Of a DNA stretch of 31,845 bases, positions 1 to 9,355 are shown piece by piece (position 1 is the stretch's first letter; each line of letters begins with the position of its first letter). Origin of the DNA: Heterostelium multicystogenum (Eukaryota > Evosea > Eumycetozoa > Acytosteliales > Acytosteliaceae); contig RCNN01000254.1 of NCBI GenBank assembly GCA_003667245.1, positions 1-31,845 of the forward strand, given 5' to 3'. The translations under genes were made by a program, and so were the position numbers. A model generated the notes under the pieces. That model was not told where the DNA came from and made no database searches. It saw nothing but the letters and a program-made list of their open reading frames with translations.

Positions 1-139
1 TACCCTTACCCTTACCCTTTACCCTTACCCTTACCCTTACCCTTACCCTTTACCCCTTACCCTTACCCTCTACCCTCTACCCTCTACCCTCTACCCTCTA
101 CCCTCTACCCTCTACCCTCTACCCTCTACCCTCTACCCT
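1..139. repeat. Telomeric repeat array, left chromosome end
   Basis: The plus strand opens with the C-rich strand of a telomere. Positions 1-63 are TACCCT hexamers mixed with 7-nt variants (TACCCTT at 13 and 44, TACCCCT at 51). Positions 64-133 are ten perfect copies of the heptamer TACCCTC, and 134-139 is a last TACCCT before unique sequence begins. On the G-rich strand the units are TAAGGG (outer) and TAGAGGG (inner). The orientation, C-rich strand running 5' to 3' inward, is what a left chromosome end must show. A short internal telomere-like array is possible but unlikely, since it starts at base 1. Confidence 0.93.
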
Positions 140-844
140 ACGTACGCTTGCGGGAAAATGCTTTTACATAGATATTTTTTAATTAAACTAAATCCACTTT
201 ATTTAAACCTAAAACAACCTGTTGACCTAATAATATATCTATCTATTAATGAAGACACTGATCCAAATCATCTGAGTCCAAAACTCTATTAAATCCTCCA
301 TCATATACTTGATAAACTGTAACTACATTGAATTGAGTTAAATTCCACCACTTATCAGTCCTGTTTGTTGTCTGATGTTAAACTAGAAAACTAAGAATCA
401 TCATCCACCAAACTAATTGAACCTGAGAGCAAAAAACCAATCAATGAGTCCACCTGAATCCTGAATTAAGACGAATGACCTGAATGTGCTTAACCATTAA
501 GAGCCTAGTGCTGAATGATGATCAATCTTGTCAGTCCAACAAGAACGATGACCTAACTAGTCATCTAAGAGATTCGATACTTCTTTTTGAGACCACGTGC
601 GTAGCTGACCGCTTGTTGAATTGCATATTGAAGACATCCATCCACAATTCTTCCATATCTATGATCTGTGAGCGAGAGATTGAGTAGAATTGCTTGTTCT
701 TCTGAAGAAATCGATGCTGATGTGAGACACATATCATCCCATGAGCTTGGAGATCTCTTCAACATTCCTATCTTGATATTATGGAACATTAAGTGAATCC
801 TCTGTTTGTCTGAGATCGATACTGTCGGGACACATCATTCTATT
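140..844. other. Subtelomeric spacer, no intact gene
   Basis: This stretch directly inside the telomere has no frame that looks like a conserved protein. It probably includes the decayed 3' end of the neighbouring AAA-ATPase-like pseudogene: an open minus-strand stretch at 565-789 could be a remnant, but I cannot align it to the family. No tRNA, rRNA or tandem array was seen. Confidence 0.5.
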
Positions 845-2000
845 CAAAAGTACTCAAATCACTTATCATCGTGAGACTAGGAGTTAAAGAAGGAGATTGT
901 TCTGTCAAGAGTGTTCGAGCCTTTCATCTTGTCCACTTTGAACTCTTGTTGAATGTCGTCCAGCTTTCCAAATGAATATGCGATTGCTTAGTCGAAACAT
1001 TCAGACAAGCTATTCTTATCGTGATGAATGACATTGTTGCCTGTCAGTTGGCTGAGATCTTGTCCAAGAATGATTTCACAGAGTGGATTGTGTCGTCGTC
1101 CTTGATGAATTGTATGATTGCTGATCTGAGCTCCCCAGTGTCGAATGACTTCCAGTTGAAGAGTCTTTTGACCTAGTAGAGGTACTCCTTTCCTTCCTGG
1201 CTAACAGATTTGGAATGTAAAGATGAGTTCCTTTGTCGAGGAATGTAAGTGCACCAGTGTTGTACATGAGAGACCAAAGACTTGTGATCTTGACCCAATT
1301 GTTGAATCTCTGTGAGGTTGAATCTTCCCATTGGTCCTCCACCGCATTTGATGTTGTGAGAGATGGAGTGCCTCGTTGACAACCAAGTGACCAAGAGGAT
1401 GATTGCTGAACAACTCAAGTGTCGATTGAGCTGGTAGAGTGTTGGGATCTGATATCTCCTGGAGAAGTCCAATTGGATCCTAAGAAGGTGTTAAGGAGTA
1501 GATTGATGAAAAACATCATAACCTACCTCCTCAGCTCTAGATCTATACAGCTGAAGTCGTCGAAGAGAGTAAGAGACCTTTGCTGCATTATAGAGAGCAA
1601 CTGGTTGATCCTTGTTGAACTTATATCCTTTGTTTTCACTTTTCAAGTGATCGAGAATCGATGACCTTGTGGTCTCTTGAAGTGGTGGAACGATGTGATC
1701 GAGTGCATCCCTGACATGAGTGTCTGTATTGCCATAGATCGATGAGTACTTTGGCTCAAGAGTCAAATCGGTTGTGATGTCGAATACAGATGTGAAATCG
1801 GACATTGCAAGAAGTGTGACACCAGTGATGAATGCGATAGTGTTGGTCTTATAGCATGCTGACTTGAGTTGACTGAAGTACTCTTTGAAGCTGTTCTCAA
1901 TCTGTAAAATTGTTAATTGTTGAGTCGAGAGGGATGTGGCCAGAGATTGCTTGACACGAATTGAATTGTTAAGACTGACATCATATTCGTCGATGAGAAC
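845..2000 (-). pseudogene. Decayed AAA-ATPase-like gene (PF09820-type), truncated at its 5' end
   Basis: Read on the minus strand from 2000, the frame begins with VLIDEYD, the Walker B signature of the AAA-ATPase_like family. It continues with FKEYFSQLKS and AFITGVT, then EPKYSSIYG, NKGYKFNKDQ and ALYNAAKVSYSL, all in family order. After an in-frame TAA at 1491-1493 the similarity moves to another frame (SLMYNTGALTF and LYIPNLLARKE near 1170-1290). It then passes to a further frame (WKSFDTGELRSAIIQFIKDD near 1080-1160), and weaker matches reach about 880, interrupted by several stops. The Walker A (P-loop) half that should precede VLIDEYD is absent; poly-T and unrelated sequence are found there instead. 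Family members often carry a C-terminal PD-(D/E)XK nuclease domain, but its catalytic part is not convincingly visible. With the ATP-binding half missing, several frame changes and several stops, this is a relic. Confidence 0.78.
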
Positions 2001-2095
2001 GCAAAGAAAAAAAAATGAAAATTATTTGAACAATATTATTTGATCTGGTGATCTACAAAACAGTGTGTGAGTGATGCAAAGATTATAAAATTGAA

Positions 2096-2213
2096 GGACT
2101 CTCTTAGCCACCATGAACATCAAGTTCGGCAAACTTTGATGTTCATGGAGTTTCCCGGTGCCAACCACGCGGAGGTGGAGTCCGACTGGAATCACAGTGG
2201 CTTAAACACCTGA
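2096..2213. other. GC-rich structured island, candidate non-coding RNA or mobile-element end
   Basis: A GC-rich segment in AT-rich surroundings holds nested inverted repeats. Arms at 2111-2126 and 2132-2148 form a 16-bp stem with one bulged T and a loop of about 5 nt (CGGCA). GGACTC at 2096-2101 can pair with GAGTCC at 2178-2183 to enclose it. Further short hairpins are CCAC/GTGG (2164-2177) and ACTG/CAGT (2185-2198), and GGTG at 2157 can pair with CACC near 2207. No tRNA box B, snRNA or SRP signature was recognised and no protein frame fits. It lies just beyond the broken 5' end of the AAA-ATPase relic, so it may instead mark an insertion. Confidence 0.4.
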
Positions 2214-2934
2214 ACCTACAAAGACCAAGAGCATCTTTGTGAGTGTGTAACAATAAGAATCCACCATAACAATAGAATATTTTGATTCATTGATTAACTA
2301 TTTAATTTTACAAGATTCCTAACAAAACGAAATGCTTATCAATAGCTTCAAATGAGGATTGTAGTTGTGTTAGTGTAAATTTGCTTTGTAAGAATTGTTG
2401 TATATTCAACTGAGATGTTTGTTGATATAATTGTTGAGACATATTTAAACAAAAGGATAGAGTAATAAAATTTATATATAGAGGTTAAAAATTAATAAAT
2501 ATAACTGAAAACTATGTGAATAAATAACAAAACTAACAAATAAATTGAAAAGAAAAAAAGTTAGAGTTTATATATAAGGGTAAGAGTTTATATATAATTC
2601 AAATTAGCTTGTATTTTTATTTCTAATTCAAATTCAAATTGATAACCGTTATAATATTTAAACATCAAGTATATTTTATCATGATGAAGTTGTTGTTGAA
2701 TTCTGTAACAGTTTTAGCATTGTTATATTTGCAACATATTCCAATCTGAGAACATTGGGATTTTATTAACAGAAATTCAAACTATTGAAACATACAAATT
2801 TTTATTAAATATATATTTCTTTGCATATATCCAATTATCATCATAATCATCAGTTGATATGACGGTTATGAAATAGAAAAAGTTATTGTCCAAGCAGGTT
2901 GGTGTCGTTAGCTTTTATTGATTTTATTGATTAA
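2214..2934. other. AT-rich intergenic spacer
   Basis: Very AT-rich sequence between the structured island and the 3' end of the TIG/DNase II gene. It contains a short direct repeat of the type gagtttatatata at about 2565-2600. No gene or RNA was recognised. Confidence 0.6.
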
Positions 2935-5900
2935 TCATTGTATGCGCAAATTAAGAAAGTTTGATGATTGTCCACCAACAAAAATCTGGGCAGTGTTGGG
3001 CATAGAATTGATGTAGCACTCAAAGATGGTACTACTTTTGAAAGTTGGATCACATTTTTCTATGTGGTTACCATACTTAAAGTTGACATATGTGGTGTCG
3101 GGGTCGAATGAAACATCAAGTTCAATAGGAACAAAGTTGGAACCATGGAATCGGAGTAGATTTTCAGTGATTTTTTCGAAGAATTCGATTCTTGGTAGCA
3201 TATAGGAAATTGAGTCGTGTCCAAGATCAATGGTTTGACCAGAGATGGCAGCAGTAATATTAAGATTGGCACCAATTCCTGGTGGGATATAGCATTCGAT
3301 AAAGTAATCAAAAGAATTACAATCTATTTCGGTAGATTCCAAAGTAAAGTCGATTTGACTAGAAGAGAAACCTAAACCATAACCATATATTTGAATCAAT
3401 CCTCCAGTGGTTTTAATCAATGTATTGTTGAAAAGAGATACCACTGGGGGAAGGTAGGTAAATTCACCTTCAACTGACTGATCACCAGCTTGAATCTTCA
3501 ATGGTTGTGTTAAGGTCTCGTATTCTAAGGTAAAAGTAATTTCTTCATTGGTGAAGTTGCTAATCTCAACTAGATTGTCACCGATATAAAGAAGTGGTGG
3601 TAAATCGGTATCTTCAGCATTACCAAATCCATTACCAAGCACGACAATTACATCACTGGGGTCACCAGAGCCTGGAGAAAAAGCATTGATTTGCAAACCA
3701 CTGAAATCGATTGATTGTGACTCAAAAGTTTCGATTGTGTAGCTTGATGATTGACCATCGACAAAGACTGTGATAGATCTATGATCACCGATAGCAGATG
3801 GTGTTAAGCATGCAATAGAAGTGGATGAAATTCCAATGATAGGTGAGCACTCCAACCTTCCATCAATAAGTACCTTAACCTTGCTGGCACTATCACCAAA
3901 GTTGGATCCAGTAATGGTTAAAATATCACTTCCAAAACTCTCAATATTTTTTGGTGTAATATCTGAAATCGATGGCGCGTCATATGAGTAATAGAATTTA
4001 GTTCTTTGGATGTTGAAGATGGTTTGGTCATTGAATATTTGGATGAGGTAATTCTTTCCTGTTCCTTTAGGAATTTTACAAGCCAATTTAGTTGAAGAGA
4101 CCAATTTGGTAGTTTGACATGCAGAGTCACCAATTGCAATGGACATGGTAGAGGTGAATCTAATTCCATTTAGGGTGATCATATTTCCACCGTCTGTCTG
4201 TCCATGTAGAGTATCAACTGAGGTAATGATGGGTCCAACTTCTTTGCATGTGGAGGTATAGGGTCCATAGTAGAAAATTACATATGCAGTCAAATAAATG
4301 TCACATATTTTAGAGTTGATTGTGGTTATCATCATACCACCACCATCAGGGATTCGATCTTGGAATCCATAGGGACTTGGAATATAATATACCTCAAAGT
4401 CACCGAATGATTTCTTACTTGCAACACTGCTGGCCATGCTACTCTCAAGGACATAAGTTATAGAGACAATGGAAAGGGGTGACAGAAGAGTGTATCTTTT
4501 TCTCCTTGAATTGGGGATTGGTTCAACACCAATGTCAATTTGATATCCAGTCATGTCACGATTGATATCATCAATATACTTGATGGGCTGATGATAGATA
4601 TCGTTGATTGGGTCCAATACTAATACCTTGATTGCTTGGTTCATGTTGTAAATAGTTATCCATTTGTCGAGAGCTTTCTCCAACTTTTCTTGTTCGTATG
4701 GTGTGAGTGAGGACATGCTGGTTTCATTCATTGTTAGCATAAATGAACTAAGAAGTTGTTTAATACCAGTATCAAGTGGTCGCTCATTTTGGAAAAGTGG
4801 TTTTCGAGTTGCAGTAATTGATTGATCTACTGTTTGCAGAAGCCTTGATTGGAAGTTATCATTCGATCCGATTTTCATCAGAATAACATTGCCATATGGA
4901 TCCACTTTTTGTTTTGGAGCAGGTGGTTTTATAATAAAGTTATTGATGAGAATATTCTTAAAGTTAGTCTCAGTCTTGTATTTCTTATTCACAAGACGTG
5001 AAAAGTCCTCCATCGAGTTCACACCGCTATTTCGACGAGTCTTTACCAATAGCTTGATTAAATATTCAACTGGATTTATATCTGAATTGTCGAGTCTATT
5101 CAGTCTTGAACCTAATCCATCTGAATAAGTAATACTCATCCAATCCCAAGCAGCTACGGCTGATCTTCTTGTCATCACATCGTTGCTTGGACTGTCCATT
5201 GATTTATCACTATTGAAGGGATGTTAAAGTTAATATTAAGCATACTGTAAAAGTTTCCATATGACAATGTTCAATATAGTTACTCTGAATAATCTTCAAT
5301 ATTAAGGAAATCCTCAAATACCTCACCGAAACAATCTTCAAAGGATGCATCTTTACCAAGATATAAGCTCAATAAGTGATAATGAAGCATATATTAATAG
5401 AGTGAAACAACATAATGTTAAGTTGATGTATTATTAGAGTTACATTATAAAGCTTCTTGGAAATAGCTAAAATGATTCCATTTGCCCAGTTTGGAGTGTT
5501 TGGACCTATGCTATAGAGGAGAGTATCCTCTGCTGGGGCACCGCCTTGATAGTAGATGTAGTGAAGTGTCATAAAGTATGCAATTTCTTCTTTACACAAA
5601 TCATCTGTCAAACGAATAATAAAAGGAGGCTGGAAGCGTGCCGATAAAATGGTACCTCCATTGTCAACCATAAACTGATAGGTTTTTCTTTTGGCATTGG
5701 GGAGCATTGTCATAAATTCAGATACATATTGCAGTAGCATGAAGTCCTTATTGACATTAAGATTATAGGTCCTCAGTGCTTGTACATCTCCATATGATGG
5801 TGGGAATGCTGCTGGGAAGTCTGGTACAGTATAGCCAAGTGGCACATCATGTTCAATTTCCGTGACCCGAGCTTTTTCTTTCGAGCAGCTGGTAATCGTT

Positions 5901-8524
5901 GCGTCGTATGCACAAATTGCTCTATTGATATTATCGAAGGCATGGTAATGGAGGGTCATGATGTCGGTGGAGACGTAATTAATAATATCTGGCTCTGTAG
6001 CTGGCATCGTAACTGCACCTGTGACAGAAGTAGACTCACCCGCTGCACTAGCAGTGTGGGTTTTGGAATTTCTCAATGCTTTGAACTCAGCGAGTACATC
6101 ATGTGGATCTGGTATGGTTGAGGCTTTTACCTAGTAGACTTCTGGCGGGGATTTGGTGATATGAACACTATTTATGTAATCTTTGACTTCAATTTGAATG
6201 GGATTAGCCCAAGTTACTGGTCTACTAACTTTGATTGGCTGGACCACAGAGGTGAATAGCTGAATGGTATTGCTGTCTGATGGATTGGTAAGTAAACCAG
6301 CTGTAGTGTATGTATTATTGTCTCTAACCATTCTGTTGAACTGATAAACCAATGTGGGATGCTGGATACATATGACACCACCTCCTCTGCCACCTTGCCC
6401 ATTATGTCTGTTGCTGTCACCAATACAAAAGTAATTCTCGTTGGGATTCAATGCATTTGCATCGTATGCTGGGTACATAGGAACTCCCAATTTGGCATGG
6501 TCACTCTTTCTTCCAGAGTATAGTTTATCCTTATATTCATATCCACCAGTTGCTATTGGTGTCTTAAGTACAAGATTTGGTACAAGTTCAAGATATCCTA
6601 TATTTAATACTTGCTCAGTGGGACGCATTTGTTTCATTCTCATCGCGTAAAACATTTCAACAAACATCTTCTTTTGTAGATGATCGGCAACAACCATCCA
6701 TAGATCAATACCATCATAGACGGCAGTTCCCTGTTTAGGTAAGATATATGGACTCAGTGTGGCAGGATGAGGAAGAAGCGCACTTGGGAAGGGACTTTTT
6801 TTTGTGGTGAAACGTGTTCCAATCTTCATGTAGTAGTAAGCATTGCGCTTTCCATTGGCGATGGTAATCGAAGGTGTTTTCCACCAACATATATTCTCGA
6901 GTGCGACTTGTGAGCTAATGACAGCTTGGCAATCGTCTATCAAATTCCTGGGTGTTTTTACGGGAGGCCCAGTTCCCGTGGTACGACGCCTGTAGCTAAG
7001 GTGTTGAGTTAGGTAGTCATAGAGGTATGGAAATTCATTTTGTCTCGTATTCATATTAGGGAATAACTTTCTCTTGTCTAGTAGGTTTGCATCATTGAAA
7101 GATATGTAGCGTGCAACCTCGTCGAGATGATTGAAAGAATAGCAAAAGAAATGCTGATTGAAGTCGGCTGCACCTAAGAATTTTATTCCTGTGCTTGGGT
7201 CATTGATATCAGAACCTTTTTTCTTTTGATATGCTGGAAATGCTGGATTGGAATGTACTGAATTTCTTGATTTAGCATATAGATAACTAACTAATATTCA
7301 ACTAGCTGAAGATGATGCTTACCCATGTGTATACCGTGAACATGCGAGGTCACTGGATCGGGGTCATCCCAAAATATCATACCTGGAAAGTTGTACAGTT
7401 GTTAGTTACAATTTTTGTTTGCTCGGAGGATTTCTTATCTCATAGCTACCTTTCAAGTGTCCATGTGCACCAATAGATATGCCTGAGTTACCTCTCTTTC
7501 CTTGATCTGTTCTTGTATCAGGCTGATCATTAAAGAATAAATGGTAGTAATCTTTGTACTGGAGGAATGTCGCTTCAACAGCACTATATTTGGTTGTACC
7601 ATGATTTTGTAAGTTCTCCATTCTTTCAAGATTATCCATTGTCGAGTCCATATAGAGATATGGATTTTTGCCATGTTTGAGCTTGTAGACGAACCACCAG
7701 TCTACTGCTTTGCTTGTCTTTTCACCATCAGCTACAGGTGCCAGACAAGATAAGGTTTGAGAGGCAAAGATTATCTTGTCCATCGAGGCAACTGCTGGCT
7801 GTGTTGCCGAGGGCTTAACTTGCACCTCCACATCATAGGTCGCTTCCTGAAGTGCTGGAATATCACATTCTATCTTAGCATCGTTTTGTAGAATAACGAT
7901 ATTGGTACACGCGTTGGTTCCAAAAGTGGCCGTAATCAAACCACGTGTATTTCCAAAGCCTGCTCCGTTAATTGTGATAGTGGTTGGATGTTTCTTTGAA
8001 GCTTGTTTTGGTACGATTTCGGTGATGGTTGGACCGACGTAGTTGATCTCCGTACCAGTATTGTATTGATGCTCTTCGTATTCTGAATCCACTACGACCA
8101 ACAAAATGGGGAAGTTTCCTGGTGTGTGGGCTGGAATCGTACAGGTGATTTGTGCCACTTGGATAATACAGGTGGAAATATCTATGTTTTGGTCATCCAA
8201 TTTTATTGTGGAGACTACATCTAGGTTGGCTCCATCAATGACGAGATTTCCTCCACCCTTTGGAATGGTAGTAGTTTGAGATTGTACGGTTACTTTTGGT
8301 TCAAAATAAGTGAACTGTACAGTTGATGTACAATCTACATTCTTGATAGAGAACGATATGTCCTCTGGTTGTGCTACATCGCCTGGTGGAACAGTACATA
8401 TCAGCTTCGTATCATCAAGCTGTGCAACTCCTATGCATTCTTTGTCCTTAATTTTCACAATAATATGATCTTCTATTTCATCTTGAGTCAATCCAAGCGG
8501 GAAATCTTGGATGTACAAAGTTAC
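2935..8524 (-). CDS. IPT/TIG - DNase II - IPT/TIG fusion protein (multi-exon, 5' end unresolved)
   Basis: Proposed exons on the minus strand are 8524-7450, 7382-7323, 7257-5444, about 5373-5284 and 5209-2935, giving roughly 1,770 residues. The first exon encodes about three IPT/TIG beta-sandwich domains. It then enters a DNase II domain (VDWWFVYKL; catalytic HLK in GHLKG, split by intron 7383-7449). The next exons give WDDPDPVTSHVHGIHM and GAADFNQHFFCYSF, then the second catalytic motif HAK in DHAKLGV, and the DNase II C-terminus CIGDSNRHNGQGGRGGGV. DNase II enzymes are acid endonucleases of lysosomes or secretions. A long unrecognised region follows, then five TIG-like domains in the last exon (residues about 321-408, 408-495, 502-583, 584-667 and 668-754 of that exon's frame), ending without a membrane anchor. 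Introns 7383-7449 (67 nt), 7258-7322 (65 nt) and 5210-5283 (74 nt) restore the frame exactly. Two junctions are unresolved: an in-frame TAG at 6131-6133, and a one-base mismatch around 5370-5444. A pyrimidine-rich acceptor before 8524 implies a missing upstream exon, probably with the signal peptide. It could be two adjacent genes split at the TAG, but the frame continues unchanged across it. Confidence 0.8.
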
Positions 8525-8760
8525 CTTAGTTTCAGAGAAGAGAAAAAGAAAATGAGCCTAATCTTAGGTTCTGTGATTGACGTGAAACAAGTGTTTTTCA
8601 AGATATTTTTGTGTGGAAGTGTTCTATGCAACATGTTTTACTTAAACAACTTTGGATTGATGTTTAGATTATCGACAAGATTCTTCGTTAGAGGAAAGAA
8701 TTAACCTTTTCAGTTACCAATTTTTGAAGTGGGGTTTTTCAATTTATGGAACTTTATTTA

Positions 8761-9175
8761 TCAGGATGGATGGATTATTTTAATTAATGGTATTAAAAGT
8801 TGGATTCGAAGGTTGAAAATGTATAAGCTGAACAAATTCTTTAGCTGAACTAGCAACTTGTGATCAAACTTTTTCTCAAAATAGAGTACTTCATTCTGTC
8901 TGACCAATGTCTGGTTTCCATGATTAATTTTCGCTTGTAAATATGGTTGGAGTCGATCTGTTTATTTAGTGAGGAATCAAGAAATATCATTTCCATTCAA
9001 TGTTACAGTTATCAATTGAAGGTTCCAAAAGGTGAATAGAATGTGATGTTCCTAATTGCACTCCAATCTCTCTTTTGGCATTATATTTCTCTTCAATTTT
9101 TACATAGATATCAAATTTAGTCTTCACTCTGTTTTAGCCAGTTGTTATTGATAGTACAAGTTCTGTGCTTAGCAT
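8761..9175 (-). CDS. Small spliced hypothetical protein
   Basis: Two minus-strand exons are joined by a 49-nt intron (8958-9006, GTAACA...AACAG) that keeps the frame, giving LLEPSIDNYRLQPYLQAK across the junction. Exon 1 contains KFDIYVKIEEKYNAKREIGV and exon 2 contains LVRQNEVLYFEKKFDHKLLV, ending at TGA 8761-8763. The composition is protein-like and unlike the spacers. An ATG at 9175-9173 is in the same frame, but a TAA stands between it and the good sequence at about 9136. So either the true first exon ends differently (an AACAG acceptor lies just after the TAA) or there is an error or lesion. The alternating strand-like pattern around DIYVKI recalls a C2 domain, but this is only a guess. 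It could also be an upstream exon pair of the TIG/DNase II gene. Confidence 0.45.
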
Positions 9176-9355
9176 ATGTCGGCTATAAATATTTGTTGTC
9201 AAAACTAATAAATTTAAAAAAAAATGAATTTTCGGAAGTGGTTGAAAAACTGTCTTTCAATTTGATAGATTTAAATATGAAAAGTTTTTCATAATTGACT
9301 AATATTTAATTTTAATATTATAGTATAGTATATAATTATATATATTTATAAAAAG

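Noticed and set aside
845..2000. C-to-T (RIP-like) mutation as the cause of the stops in the AAA-ATPase relic
   Set aside because: Every stop codon is one C-to-T change from CAA, CAG or CGA, so the pattern is trivial without an intact parent copy to compare.
8555..8635. ATG at 8635 with a hydrophobic stretch as a possible signal peptide for the TIG/DNase II protein
   Set aside because: It is in a different frame from the TIG exon and its hydrophobic part is the pyrimidine tract of a good splice acceptor.
8369..8704. Plus-strand open frame of 111 codons
   Set aside because: It is antisense to the start of the TIG/DNase II coding exon and its upstream intron; composition and splice signals favour the minus strand.
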